The translations under genes and the position numbers were made by a program. Below, in pieces: positions 1-11,396 of a stretch of DNA of 64,000 nt. The stretch comes from Notolepis coatsorum (Eukaryota; Chordata; Actinopteri; Aulopiformes; Paralepididae): the NCBI GenBank assembly GCA_963971535.1, contig OZ020592.1, forward strand, positions 125,395,937 through 125,459,936, read 5' to 3'. The stretch's first letter is position 1. Each line of letters opens with the position of its first letter. Below the pieces are notes generated by a model, which searched no databases, was not told the origin of the DNA, and saw nothing but the letters and a program-made list of their open reading frames with translations.

Positions 1-142
1 AGTCTTTGATAATGCGATGGGCAGATTAGACACATAGCCATAATTTAAAACATAGATTAGGCGATATTAACGTTAACATTGGCGCCGATGGTGGCATTCA
101 AGCGGTAAAACGGAAAACCAGGCGTGGCACTGAAAGAGTTAA
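1..142 (-). mobile_element. piggyBac-like TTAA element, terminal fragment cut by the window edge
   Basis: The segment ends in GGCACTGAAAGAGTTAA. Its body (cagattagacacatagccataattt) is the reverse complement of the 5' part of the elements at 26361 and 27290. TTAA at 139-142 fits the TTAA target duplication of piggyBac-type transposons. The other end lies outside the window. Non-autonomous; no coding sequence seen. Confidence 0.6.
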
Positions 143-1070
143 CACTATGGCGTCCGAGACGAGTATATACGTGTTTCGAAAAAGAGCGTTGTGGACCAGA
201 GCCACGAGTATATACGTGACGAGTTGTTATTGTTTTATTCCTTATTTATAATGCTTCTTAGGTACCTGATCCACTAGCAGGATCTTTTCACATATTTGAT
301 TTTTGAAACATGCAGTACCGGCCAGACCCGCTTAGGGGCGCCATCGCTCCACTGCAGTATCATTATGTGGATTTAAAAAAAAATGCAAGTACAGTTCTGT
401 GGGCAGATCCTTGATTCCAAACGAAGCCCCTCCATCTTGGATCAGCTTGCCGAGCATTTTTTTCAGCGTGGAATAATGGGATTTATGATTAGCCAATGTG
501 CATATCGATCTACCAGAATCCGATGACTGGTGAGGAAATGCTGCCGGCGATCACATGGCCTGACGGTAGGATAATATTACCCCAAATTACAGCTGGATTG
601 GACATTGTTTTATAACGTAACGTGATCTATCAATGAAAATGCTATATTGAACGCACACTGTATTGCTAATCAATAATAGTAATCGGCGTTCCCCGCCGCC
701 CCCATTTCATCCATAGATGCTCTGTAATAGTCCGGATGCTACGCAGTTTGTTTTATTTCATTTGTATATATACAGCAGAAATGGCGTTTGATATAACGGC
801 GCCAACGTTTAGCCTATTTTGCAGCCTCCTGCAGAAAAGCCTAGACTAAAAGCGCGATATACCTTATATTCACGACGACAACCAACCGATGGATTTTTAT
901 TTTCTTTAAGCCATTATGAAGGCACAGTTTATGCACTCAAGTGACAATGAGAATGGACAGATAGCAATACTATAAATGATATATAAAGCTCTTAGGAAAG
1001 TACATCGGTTTGTTTACAATCCGCTGTCCTCTGAGGCCTAAATCACCGTGCCCCGCCGGTCGCCATAGTG
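143..1070. other. intron 1 sequence, nothing assigned
   Basis: Intronic DNA upstream of mapk1 exon 2. I see no exon, no intact ORF and no element with recognisable ends. A motif gagtatatacgtg occurs twice (near 160 and 208). Probably old transposon debris. Confidence 0.4.
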
Positions 1071-1265
1071 TTAAACAAGTCAAGAAGAAACATCACAATA
1101 AGTCAAGAACAAAACAAGAACACCATAAGGTCCAAATTTTTTTAAATAAATGCAAAATAAATAAATGCAACACTCTCAGACCCCACGCGAAGGTAAGGAA
1201 AAACTCACTAAAACCTAGCAATAGGAAAGAATGCACCACAGGCAATGTGGAGGAGAGAAACCTTA
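1071..1265 (+). repeat. dispersed repeat, same as 16066-16210
   Basis: The block aacaagtcaagaagaaa, then aaatgcaacactc, cgcgaaggtaaggaaaaac, tcactaaaacctagcaat and gcaccacaggcaatgt, is found again in the same order and orientation at 16066-16210. A shorter relative is at about 46990-47045. The family is not recognised; it is a dispersed repeat in intron 1. Confidence 0.6.
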
Positions 1266-2404
1266 GAAGGGCCATTAGATGTCGGTGATAGTAGTGTTGC
1301 AGTAAAAACAGGCGAACAGTTGGTAAGCATGCACTCATGTGTGTAGTGAAACACATGAGCATGGCCGCCTAGTTATAGTTGAAAGTGGGGGTGCAAGAAT
1401 ATTTTTTTTATTACATTTTTTATTTTTATTATTTATTTTTTTATTTTTTTATTTTTTGGACAGGCTTTTTATGGTTTGGAGGGGGTCCGGCACGACCATG
1501 GCAGACTTTTTTTTTTTAATTTAATGAACCTGTACGTGCAATTTCCTGCAATATAGAGCCTTCAATCTTGACCAATAAAGCTGCTCTTTTCACTATAAAA
1601 CTCAGTTTATATTGCAGTATGATAGCCAATTACTATAATAATAATATATTATACTGTATATACACTGTATATTGATTTTTCGCTCATTCATTTTTATTAA
1701 ATCAATCTCCTTTCAAATAGGCCAAGTTTTTAATAAGAAAGAGAAAAAAATATATATTTCCATTACCTGTAAATCTTGTGTCTCTTTCTCTCCTTCTCTG
1801 CCTCCTCCCTGAGTCTGCAGTGCACAATCATGACATCGATCTCAAAAAAAAAAGTAAAAAAAAAAAATGGAGGCCCCTCGTCACTATAGGCCCACGGGCC
1901 GCGGCCGTCGTTAATCCGGCCCTGCTCGTCTGCCATATAGATAGCGTTAACGTTTGGAAATGAAGTCAACGTCATCCAGCTCACACCACATATCTAGATA
2001 ACGTTAGCTAGCGGCTAGCACTAAAGCTAACGCCAACCAGAGAGGGAAACGTTATTATTATTTATTCGAGGAAACCGTATGACCAGATCGCAATTCGGGA
2101 CCGTGAAACACTTTTATTGTATTGCGTGGTAGAACCGTAGAAGTTCTACTACCACTCAATAGTAACTTATGTCTAACATAATCCTTTTATTTGAACAACT
2201 TACTGGAAAAGCCTACCTGCCTGCCACCAATATTATGACACACTCTGTGGGCTTTGATATTTACACTGACTCTACCTGCAGCCAGACTGCAGCGCTGTGA
2301 GCCAAGGTCTACGCGCTGGAGATGGGACGAACTGGATCAAACCATAATGGGGCAGGGGGGGGGGGGGGGGGGTTCGCAATCTTTGGAAACTTAAAAACGT
2401 GTTA
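1266..2404. other. intron 1 sequence with homopolymer tracts
   Basis: No gene seen. The stretch contains T-rich DNA at 1406-1520, an A-run near 1850-1866 and an uninterrupted G-tract at about 2354-2372. Short ORFs here are low-complexity reading frames. Confidence 0.4.
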
Positions 2405-3361
2405 TTAACACTTTGGCTGCCTAAGGTTAAATTCATGATATACCATAGATTGCCAGCGCTATTTGTCTATGGAGAAAGTCCCCTTCTTTGCAGGGCTATA
2501 ACTTTTTAAATTCTATTGCTACATTGCCATTATTAGGGCCCATTCAAAGTCCTATATGTATTGTTCATTGTGTAGCAACGTTAAACTTTTTCATTCACAT
2601 ATTCATAGTAAAGTATGGTCTAATGTATAAGTATGTTTTCATCTCTTTCTGCAGCTTTCTCCAGAACGTGATATATAGCCCCAAATGCATTATATTGATG
2701 ATGAAATACAGTTTGATGGCAATCAGCGCGATATAAAAAATTCCAACTAGACGTACTTCTAGAAGTTACTACACGTCATCTGATGTTGACCGGATGGGCG
2801 AGGGGGCGTTTATAATTCCGTGGGCAGCGTTATACCAATCATCTAATGTGGGTCAAATTTTGATAATAGCAGTTAGTATCGAAGACGGTAACGTTACACG
2901 CTGAAACTCACCCCAGTCTCCGCGCGCCGTTGGGCGATCATCGTAGAGTAGAAATCTTATCATTATGGGATATATTTTTACCCGGTCCATCTCCAGCTTG
3001 TATAATGGTATATACGTCCAAATCATGTTTATCGAGTTATTGCCAATCGATCACCGTGTAGCGTGACGAGCCAGAGTCCCATGACCTATAGCGAGCGCCC
3101 GGAAGTACTACGGACGTCTAGGACAACCTCTATGCCACATCCTGTTTGGCGATTGCGCCGATCGGCCACCAGATGGCGCTCCTGAACCGCCAGAGAGCTC
3201 AGTGGGTCCTGCTGGTGGATCTCAGGCCAGCGGAGGGGACATATGAATCCGATCGCAGATTTTTGAAATATTGATATAAGGACGACGTAACGCGTCCTCC
3301 GGCAACTTTAGCATGGCCAGCAAAGACGTCTAAAGACGGTTCCCGGCAGTCAAAGTGTTAA
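2405..3361 (+). mobile_element. piggyBac-like non-autonomous element, TTAA-flanked
   Basis: It starts TTAACACTTTGGCTGCC and ends GGCAGTCAAAGTGTTAA, giving inverted termini of about 13 bp inside a TTAA duplication (2405-2408 and 3358-3361), typical of the piggyBac superfamily. About 0.96 kb with no transposase ORF. The right-hand 720 bp reappear in inverse orientation at 17457-18185 in intron 3, with long matching stretches such as the segment beginning ccccaaatgcattatattgatg. Confidence 0.8.
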
Positions 3362-4020
3362 GTGTCATTGCGTATTATTAATTTGATTGAAATTACGTAG
3401 TTATGGTTAGATTTATATATTGGGGGGGGTATATCATATTTTTCATATGATCAAAAAGTGGTGGAGCAAGATCATACCCTTGCTCCCCCAAGTTCAATAG
3501 TGGGAGAGCAGCTGCTCCGCGTGCTCTTAAGGCCAGGCGCCTATGCACATGAGTGCATGCGATAGCAACTGAACATTTTGAAATATGTTACCGACAACAT
3601 TTCAGGGAAGAAATAGGATATGCAATTGCTGGATCTTCAGTCATGTTTGATCTGCAACACTTAGTTTCACAGTTTGATCTGAATTCTGTGAGCCAGACGC
3701 ATGTGCGCGTGCTCTGGCGTGAGTGAGAAGCACCAGCTCATTTGCATTTAAAGCTACAGGTACAGAAACAGCCCGTAGAGAACAGGACTGAAACAGAGGG
3801 GCATAGAGGCTGCTAGAATCCAAGTGGTATTTTCAGAAAGTCGACTTCAAATAAGTGTTTTGGGGACCTCAGAGACTTATATCAACTATGAGGATATAAT
3901 GGCCTCTTTAAATGTACATACACCCAAAATCGTGACGGTCAAAGGGAAAGAAGAGAAAAACAAAACCAAAGAGCATCTGGATTGGCGTTTCAAATGTACG
4001 TCAATCAAATAAAAAAAAAC
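3362..4020. other. intron 1 sequence, nothing assigned
   Basis: No exon or intact element recognised. Near 3420-3490 there is a G-run and a short imperfect inverted repeat (gtggagcaagatcatacc / cttgctcccccaag), perhaps the end of an old DNA transposon. Confidence 0.35.
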
Positions 4021-4175
4021 AATCCGTTTCGACAATGTTGACTGCAAACAAGTCATTGATCAGCGACGGGCAAATTAGACACAATTTAAAACATACATTA
4101 GGTGTTTTTAACGCTAACATTGAAGTGGATGATGGCATTCAACGGGGTAAACAAGGTCGGCACTGAAACTGTTAA
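4021..4175 (-). mobile_element. piggyBac-like element, terminal fragment
   Basis: The segment from cgtttcgacaatgttgactg to GGCACTGAAACTGTTAA is the reverse complement of the 5' 155 bp of the elements at 26361 and 27290 (ttgactgcaaacaagtcatt and caaattagacaca are diagnostic). Only this end is present, closing on TTAA at 4172-4175. Confidence 0.6.
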
Positions 4176-4309
4176 TCACCAGCTGGAACAGCTAATCAGT
4201 TCTCAAAGGGTTAAATTAATGGCAACTAGAACTGCCACGGTATTGATTTTCTCCTTACCCCACAAATTCATGAAGCAATTGAATCCGTCATGGTAACCAA
4301 AACAAATTT

Positions 4310-4592
4310 GACCTGATGGCAGGCCGCAGGGAGCTCTCCATGGTCCTGATTGGCCTGATGGCAGGCCGCAGGGAGCTCTCCATAGTCCTGATGGCAGTCC
4401 GCAGGGAGCTCTCCATGGTCCTGATTGGCCTGATGGCAGGTCGCAGGGAGCTCTCCATGGTCCTGATTGGCCTGATGGCAGGTCGCAGGGAGCTCTCTGG
4501 ACCTGATTGGCCTGATGGCAGGTCGCAGGGAGCTCTCCATGGTCCTGATTGGCCTGATGGCAGGTCGCAGGGAGCTCTCTATGGACCTGATT
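4310..4592 (+). repeat. minisatellite, about 42-bp unit
   Basis: About seven head-to-tail units of ctgatggcaggtcgcaggg agctctccatggtcctgattggc, with shortened units near 4390 and 4495. The unit length is near a multiple of 3, so it leaves long open frames on both strands; these are not genes. Confidence 0.9.
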
Positions 4593-5094
4593 AACTTCAT
4601 CACCTTCGCTCCGCTATGAGCAGCTCCAGCATTAGTTTTTTTTTGTAATCTTTATTTATTACAGGAAAATAATTATTTTAACATTTCAGTTGTAACCATT
4701 GGACATTTTCCATTTTTTTATTTTTATTTTTTCTCCCTCCCTCATACCCACCCCATCCCACCCCCGGAGGTTGACATCAAACACATCTGCAGTATGCACA
4801 AATAATTAGATAAAAAGTAAACAATAGGAATAAAATAATAGAAAATGTAGTTAGAGGTGTAAAGCTCTATTCTTTCTCGGTCTCTTCATTGATAGTCAGG
4901 GTAGGGCTGGGCGATAAAACGATAACGATAACTATCGCGATAAATTATTTCCTCGAAATAAACATGAAACGTGGTCGCAAAGTTTCGATATATAGATTTC
5001 CAAGCTTGGCTCCGTTCAGCCTCGGCTCAGCACTCACTAACAACAACCAACGTTACGTGATGACGTGACGTGCATACGCACAACAGCTAACAAC
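4593..5094. other. intron 1 sequence with retroelement tail and hAT end
   Basis: 4630-4860 is T-rich then A-rich, like the reverse of a retroelement 3' end. At 4904 the sequence TAGGGCTGGGCGATAAAACG looks like one terminus of a hAT family also seen at 17412 and 36198. A partner end was not found. Confidence 0.4.
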
Positions 5095-6470
5095 TAGGGA
5101 TGCCCCGATCACGTTTTTTGCCACCGATACTGTTGTGAAGGATCAGATTAAACCGAATATATATATTTATTTATGGATATATATTTAATAGTATTTGTAT
5201 ATCGTTTGATATCCCTTGTATATTCCTTGTACATATACACTGAATATCCCTTTGGTCTACTAACAGCCCATAATAGTTTCATTCTCTCATTGGACAAGAA
5301 CTTGGCGCCAGCAGCCAAGCCCCTTGGTTCAAGTTCAATCGTGCCGACGAACATGTCGTTACTAGCCCCGGTTCCGCGTAGGAATACGTCTGCCGAAATA
5401 CGAATGGTACTATTTGTTCACAGCGCATATATATATGGCGCAAGTAAAGTAGAACTTCCCTTAGCCCTTAGTTCTTTACCCTCCAACCTAGTGGCAAGAC
5501 GTTAAGCCTCACCCACGATACACGTGTGGTGCAGTATGGTCAACTTGGCCTCAGAATGGCATTGAGACATCGTGTGGATTAATAGTTGAATTGTCATAGT
5601 TTGGCACTATACCGTCGAGTGGGACGTATTTCTATTAAGTTAATAATAGTCTATTATGTATGGTGCATCGTTCGGTTAGAGTTATAAAGTGAGCAGTACC
5701 CCCATCGTTTTCCTCGCGTTATCTAGAGTCTTAACCAGGCTGGGCAGACCACGTGTGGTGCTTTCATCCGAGGAGTTCTGGGCAAGGACGAGTGGACCTG
5801 CACATTGGATTACCTTACCCGGACGACGGCGAGCCCTACACGGCTTGGATTATCTACTTGCTTTGGGTGCTTTGATTATGCCATGGATAACAGCCAACAC
5901 TGGTAAGTGTTGGAACTACCCCCAAGAGGAGTCCAGGTGAGACGGCGCTCTAACCCGAGTGAGGTCGCCTCACGTCTCTTCGTTGTGGACCGGCAGCTAC
6001 CGTCTACAAGAGGGCCCAACTGTATTCATCTGTGGACCAAGGTTCTGTGGGCACCGTGTTCAGCACTCTGAATTCTCCCAAGAAATCGTTGGCCAGATGG
6101 GATATCGCCAGCGGCTCTCCTAACCCCCCCCCCCCTACTGACTTACAACCAGCGGGACCCCCTTTAGTGTATCCAGCTATAATCATTAAGTACCATCGCT
6201 ATAGTTCCCTAAAGAACCAGGTTGTATACTTGCTTCCTGCGTAACCAGAGATTGGACATTCAATGTTGATTTGCCTACGAATACTCATTTGCCTTACAAG
6301 TGCATTCAAATCATAAATGTCATTACGTGAACGTTGTATATACCCTTTGCTATATATTAAAGATTCGACGGATACATTTGTGTGGACTTGGTTTCATCAG
6401 GTGGGAAAGTGTTCATCATATCTATATCATGTACTGTGTGGCCAGTAGTTAAAGTACATAAAGCGGTAGT
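5095..6470. other. hAT terminus followed by an unidentified interspersed repeat
   Basis: At 5095 TAGGGATGCCCCGATCACG matches the terminus of the complete hAT at 24609-25550. The following 1.3 kb has no recognised domain. It ends near a tatatattaaagattcg motif (about 6350-6370) that could be a polyadenylation signal, so a degenerate LTR is possible. A C-run occurs at 6127-6136. Confidence 0.3.
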
Positions 6471-6599
6471 GGTTTAATGATACCATACTTATCAATACAG
6501 TCAGGGAATTGTACCCCTCAGTTACAGATACCGATTACCGATCGTCGTGAGCCAGTCCAGCTGCAGCTCCGGAGAATCCTGGCCGTAGCTGGAGGCTAC

Positions 6600-7010
6600 T
6601 CGAGTACACACAGACAGTGGAGCTGGTCGCATATAGCGAGCATTTTGACTTGTTGCGTGGTGGCGATGTCTCGCAGATAATACAACTACAAGTATGATTA
6701 TATAATATATATATTTTATAAAAAAAAACTTTTTTTTTTTTTTTTTTAAATCAAAAACAGGGGAGCTCCAGTAGCTCACCGCATATCTCGGCGCTATTTC
6801 TGCGTCGGAGAAAACCGTGCTGCGTCACGGATCTGGGGGACTCGGGTTCGATTCCCGGACCCGCCGTCGTTTCCCGGAATGTCTTCCCCTGATCTATATC
6901 CCGTTTCAACCTATATCTGTCGGTCATGCTTGACCAGAAAAGCGATAAACGCTAAAAAAGAAAGTAAAAAAAAAAAAAAAAAATCAAAAACAATCGATAT
7001 AAATAATGGT
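6600..7010 (+). mobile_element. hAT internal fragment, interrupted by a SINE
   Basis: 6607-6720 (tacacacagacagtggagc, gcgagcattttgacttgttg, gtggcgatgtctcgcagat) matches the right half of the hAT at 24609-25550 (25318-25430). The fragment resumes after the SINE with caatcgatataaa. Neither terminus is intact. Confidence 0.6.
6760..6980 (+). mobile_element. tRNA-derived SINE with target duplication
   Basis: The head carries an A-box-like tagctcaccgc and a B-box GGGTTCGATTCCC, followed by a tRNA-unrelated body (gaccagaaaagcgataaacg) and an A-rich tail. It is flanked by a perfect 12-bp direct repeat aaatcaaaaaca (6748-6759 and 6981-6992). A retroposed SINE, not a functional tRNA gene. It belongs to a different family from the other SINEs in the window. 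Confidence 0.8.
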
Positions 7011-7019
7011 ACAATTGTT

Positions 7020-7115
7020 ATTTAAAAATGTACCCCTAAAAAATATTTTTTGCCCCTAAATTTCTCGTTTAGGGGCAAGTGTGCCCCTAGTGAAAAAGCT
7101 TAGCGTACAGCCCTG
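7020..7115 (-). mobile_element. hAT-like element terminus (CAGGGCTGTACGC family)
   Basis: The 3' part (taggggcaagtgtgccccta, gaaaaagcttagcgtacagc, CCTG) is the reverse complement of the left end of the element at 33838. Only one end survives here. Confidence 0.55.
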
Positions 7116-7329
7116 CCCATGAAGTGTAAGTGTCAGGTCTACTGTGACTGAACAGTTTAGTCCAACCAATGTCTATAATTTCAGTCTCGCATTTTACATT
7201 CCTTGTCCATTGCTGCCGGTGCCAGGCTAGCTTACCCCTAGGTGTTCGTTAGATAGCCGTCCATGCTAGGCTAGCTTAGCCTTGAGGTACCTTTCAGCAT
7301 CGCCAACAGTCATCAAGCGTAATCTGTCC

Positions 7330-8200
7330 CTGTTCTCCTCCGTAATCATCAGTTTGCCTGGATATTGAAGTCTAGGCCTCAGCCCACGTTTGTAAAGTTG
7401 TGCTATTACCTCACGGTACGGTGCTCACTGTTCCAACACAGCCGGGGTATAATCCTCATAGAAAGCAATTGGTTGACCGTTGTACAGCATCTCTGCCCTT
7501 CTCTTTCTGGCCTCCCGGATCACCCGTTCTTTGGTTTGATAGTTGTGGAACCTGACGATAACGGGCCTTTCACCTCGCTTCGGTTTAGCTGCTAGCGACC
7601 TGTGTGCGCGGTCCAACTCCGGAGGGGTAGGGAGGGTTTCTGCCCCCAAAACCTGGGATAAAAGGGTGGCGAAGAAGGATGTTGGTCTTGGGCCCTCAAT
7701 TTCCTCTGGTAGTCCAATGATCCGGAGATTGTTCCGCGGGCCTCCAGGTCCTCAGCTTTAGCTTTTAGCCTAGCATGGCTAGCGCTCAGTTCGGCACATG
7801 TAGCTTCCAGCGACACCATTCTCTCGCTTACAAGTTCCGCATTCTCCTCCAGTGACTTGGCCCTCTGTCTGTTGTCGGCCACGTCCGACTGAATTTTGTC
7901 AAGTTTATTTTCCAGAGTGGTAATGTATTTTCTAAACTCTGAAGTGATAGCCATTTTGCGGTCTTCAAGCAGGGTAGCTAGCCAGGCCTTGCTAACAACG
8001 TCGTCCGCTTCCTCTTCTCTGTGAACATCGCCCCTTTTTGACTTTGGAGTCTTGGATGGTATCTTTGTGAAGCCTTTTAGTTAGTTAGCTGTATCGCTAC
8101 TGGTATATAAAAAGAACTGCGAAGGTTTGGAGTCTTAAAATACGGAAATTTAAAAAAAACATGAGGGAGAGAGGGAAAGCACGTCTCACGCCATGCTCAC
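7330..8200 (-). pseudogene. L1/Tx1-type LINE ORF1p fragment (coiled coil plus RNA-binding domain)
   Basis: On the - strand from 7954 downward the frame encodes a leucine/glutamate-rich coiled coil (LENKLDKIQSDVADNRQRAK...). After a one-base frameshift near 7740 it continues as NNLRIIGLPEEIEG, then ELDRAHRSL and RPVIVRFHNYQTKERVI. This is the RRM-like core and start of the C-terminal domain of L1-type ORF1 proteins, the trimeric RNA chaperones that coat LINE RNA. The endonuclease/RT ORF is absent. A dead LINE fragment in intron 1. Confidence 0.8.
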
Positions 8201-8374
8201 CATACCGGAAGTCCGCTCCAGTATTAGTTTAACTGTTTTGGGAACAGCTTAGTTGACATTAGCAGCTAACGTTCACTTAAGTCATTGAACTGTCAGCTTG
8301 TAGGATATAATATTTATGTGCTCCTAATTTTTACAGTTTGCACACATATATTTTAGTGCGAGTGAAACACTCAC

Positions 8375-8405
8375 ACTGTCTTAACTTAACTGTGTGTATA
8401 GGTAC
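8375..8405 (+). repeat. minisatellite stub left of the hAT insertion
   Basis: The sequence gtcttaacttaactgtgtgtataggtac is one unit of the array that continues at 10995, so the hAT at 8406-10994 inserted into a pre-existing tandem array. ataggtac (8398-8405) is the left copy of the 8-bp target duplication. Confidence 0.8.
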
Positions 8406-8904
8406 TAGGCTTGGGCGGTATCCTTTTTTTCACACGTCAAACCTTTATGACATAATACCCCGGTGTACGGTATTTGATGTATGACTTTCATTTTCATCAG
8501 TGGGGGGGGGGGAACCCGTGTTACCAAGTAAACAAATCATCGTCAGCTCTCAGAATGGTAGTCCCGCACCGGTAGAAGCCCGCACCGTTTTAGCGTTAGC
8601 ATCTAGCCATGGCAGACTATTTGATTCCTTAAAGTGGAAATGAAGCAGTGAGCAATGTGATCCTAGTTTGTTTGTTGTGTACCTTGTGTAAGACAGGGTT
8701 CTATAATCAAATGTGAAATCTATCTTATTTGTCTGAAAAATAAAATATAATATCCCTGTTTTCAACATGGGCGCCGCCATTTTGTTGCTGACGTCATGGC
8801 TGACGTCATGGGGGTTGTTTGGTGTACACTGCTGGTTAGCTGCCTATAGTGAATGGGTCAGTAAGTAAATAAAATGTTGCCTACAAAACAACGGGACCGC
8901 GGTG

Positions 8905-9442
8905 GTTCTGTTTGTATTGCTCCTGGCTGTTCAAACTAATTTTACCATGTGAGAGAGAGGAGTTGGTTAATTTCCACAAACTACCAGTGAAAAAAACAGT
9001 GTTGTTGGCATGTTGGCTCAGGCTGGCTGCACTCAGGCGGCGTGATCAGCCTGTTGGACAGGGAATGAAGATCCCCAGAGAACACTTCATTGCCTCGGAT
9101 TATGTTGTTGGGGGTGGAAGGTTTGTCCAGAAGACCACTAATCAGCTGAAGCCTGATGCGGTTCCCTCGGTCTTCGACAGACAGACCGGCGTTAGCTCTC
9201 GGGAGCGATGGCTAGCTAGTTGGCAACAGCCGGGGACCGGCGTTAGCTCTCGGGAGCGATGGCTAGCTAGTTGGCAACAGCCGGGGACCGGCGTTAGCTC
9301 TCGGGAGCGATGGCTAGCTAGTTGGCACCAGCCGGGGACCGGCGTTAGCTCTCGGGAGCGATGGCTAGCTAGTTGGCACCAGCCGGGGACCGGCGTTAGC
9401 AACCGGGAGCGTCGCGGAGCATTCAGCCTGCTGGCTACCTAG
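8905..9442 (+). pseudogene. THAP-domain remnant, left arm
   Basis: The frame begins CIAPGCSN (first zinc ligands of a C2CH THAP finger), is broken by TAA and a frameshift, then continues VNFHKLPVKK, MKIPREHF and ends DAVPSVFD, matching the AVPxxF box that closes THAP domains. The third ligand, expected as C-x2-H-F, reads P-R-E-H-F, so the zinc site is lost. After the domain the frame runs into a 51-bp tandem repeat. THAP domains bind DNA; this copy cannot make an intact one. Confidence 0.65.
9184..9420 (+). repeat. 51-bp minisatellite inside the foldback arm
   Basis: The unit gaccggcgttagctctcggg agcgatggctagctagttgg caacagccggg repeats about 4.5 times here. The mirror copy in the right arm (about 9683-9806) has only about 2.5 units, so the arms differ in copy number. 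Confidence 0.9.
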
Positions 9443-9647
9443 ATCCACTTCAACCAGCCGAGCGTCGGGAGCTCCAGCAGCTTGTCGATGTGCTAATAGC
9501 CTGGAGCCAGCTACCGTTAGCTTGCCGAGGCTCCAGCACACCGACAAGCTGTGTAGCCAGCTACCGTTAGCTTGCAGAGGCTATTAGCACACCGACAAGC
9601 TGTGTAGCCAGCAGGCTGAATGCTCCGCGACGCTGGTTGAAGTGGAT

Positions 9648-10090
9648 CTAGGTAGCCAGCAGGCTGAATGCTCCGCGACGCTCCCGGTTGCTAACGCCGG
9701 TCCCCGGCTGGTGCCAACTAGCTAGCCATCGCTCCCGAAAGCTAACGCCGGTCCCCGGCTGGTGCCAACTAGCTAGCCATCGCTCCCGAGAGCTAACGCC
9801 GGTCTGTCTGTCGAAGACCGAGGGAACCGCATCAGGCTTCAGCTGATTAGTGGTCTTCTGGACAAACCTTCCACCCCCAACAACATAATCCAAGGCAATG
9901 AAGTGTTCTCTGGGGATCTTCATTCCCTGTCCAACAGGCTGATCACGCCGCCTGAGTGCAGCCAGCCTGAGCCAACATGCCAACAACACTGTTTTTTTCA
10001 CTGGTAGTTTGTGGAAATTAACCAACTTTCCTCTCTCTCACATGGTAAAATTTGTTTGAACAGCCAGGAGCAATACAAACAGAACCACCG
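9648..10090 (-). pseudogene. THAP-domain remnant, right arm (mirror copy)
   Basis: This is the reverse complement of the left-arm remnant. Where the left arm has a stop after CIAPGCSN, this arm reads CIAPGCSNKF, but it also has a frameshift before VNFHKLP. It shares the P-R-E-H-F change at the third zinc ligand, so that lesion predates the arm duplication. Confidence 0.65.
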
Positions 10091-10994
10091 CGGTCCCGTT
10101 GTTTTGTAGGCAACATTTTATTTACTTACTGACCCATTCACTATAGGCAGCTAACCAGCAGTGTACACCAAACAACCCCCATGACGTCAGCAACAAAATG
10201 GCCGCGCCCATAATGATAAATGCTTCAGAAATGCACACAACAAATCGTTTTTTCTTAGAAACTGCTTATTTTTATAACGTGATTTCTTCTGTGGCTTATC
10301 TAAATACTAATGTGATGCTATGAATATGTATTTATCGCACTGCTTCATTTCCACTTTAAGGGCTAGAAATTGCCTGGGTTTTGGTCATATGCTCCCGAAA
10401 TGCTCCCGTTGTTTGGCTACTTCTATGTGCAGTGAAAACTACTCGAATGCTTTATAACCTAGTCATTAATTTAGTTCAGGGTAATCTAAGATTAGCCGCA
10501 GAGCTAACGCTAGTTAACGTGAGCTAACGCTAGTTATTCAAGCTCAGTAGCTCGCAGAGAGAGATAAACAGCTGACAGCGGATAGTACAGGACGGTACAA
10601 ATACAATAAAAAGGCGGGTGGGGGCTGTTGTGTAAACCTTGTACTCTTTAGTTCACATATAATAAGAGACGGATTATTTGCTTGCTCCACCAGTTGCTCC
10701 ACAACAACACACACCAACTCTCGTCACAACGCTTTACGGTATTTTCACAGCACTGTTGCAACATTACCGTAAAACGTGAACACCGTTGTGACCCACTCGC
10801 TCCACTAGACTGGTCTCGCCCTCTGCTGGCGCGTGTGTGCACTACACTCCGTGTGTGCACTACACTCAAAACTCCGTTTCACTGTTATAGAAACTGAAGC
10901 GCATCTGTGATTTTGACGGTGACGGACGGTATTGATTTTCAATACCGTCGGGATTTCTAAATACCCTGGTATACCGTCATACCGCCCAAGCCTA

Positions 10995-11396
10995 ATAGGT
11001 ACCATGTCTTTACATAGGTAAGGTACTCTGTTATGTCTTAACTGTGTATATAGGTACCATGTCCTTACATAGGTAAGGTACTCTGTTATGTCTTAACTGT
11101 GTATAGGTACCATGTCCTTACATAGGTACTCTGTTATGTCTTAACTGTTTGTATAGGTACCATGTCCTTACATAAAGGTACTCTGTTATGTATTAAATGT
11201 GTGTATAGGTACCATGTCCTTACATAGGTACTCTGTTATGTATTAACTGTGTGTATATAGGTACCATGTCCTTACATAGGTACTCTGTTATGTCTTAACT
11301 GTGTATATAGGTACCATGTCCTTACATAGGTACTCTGTTATGTCTTAACTGTGTATATGTACCATGTCCTTACATAGGTACTCTGTTATGTCTTAT
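10995..11396 (+). repeat. minisatellite, about 45-55-bp unit
   Basis: About eight units of gtaccatgtccttacatagg taaggtactctgttatgtct taactgtgtatata with small length changes. The hAT at 8406-10994 sits in its first unit. Confidence 0.95.

Larger units (their letters stand above)
8629..10359. mobile_element. Kolobok-like TTAA foldback element carrying two THAP fragments
   Basis: The ends are a perfect inverted repeat of at least 22 bp (left TTAAAGTGGAAATGAAGCAG, right its reverse complement) bounded by TTAA (8629-8632, 10356-10359). Long arms then match over about 650 bp (roughly 8766-9440 against 10212-9650) around a spacer, so the element can fold into a giant hairpin. Both arms encode the same THAP-like peptide. 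TTAA targets plus a THAP domain fit the Kolobok superfamily; piggyBac is the alternative for TTAA alone. Confidence 0.75.
8406..10994. mobile_element. hAT-type transposon with nested foldback element
   Basis: The termini are TAGGCTTGGGCGGTATCC and its inverted partner ATACCGCCCAAGCCTA. A perfect 8-bp duplication ataggtac lies outside both ends (8398-8405, 10995-11002), as expected for hAT transposition. The outer element is non-autonomous. Most of its length is a second element (8629-10359) inserted in it. A G-run lies at about 8503-8512. Confidence 0.9.

Noticed and set aside
4268..4603. Open frames of 92-111 codons on both strands.
   Set aside because: Both are products of the 42-bp minisatellite whose length is a multiple of three.
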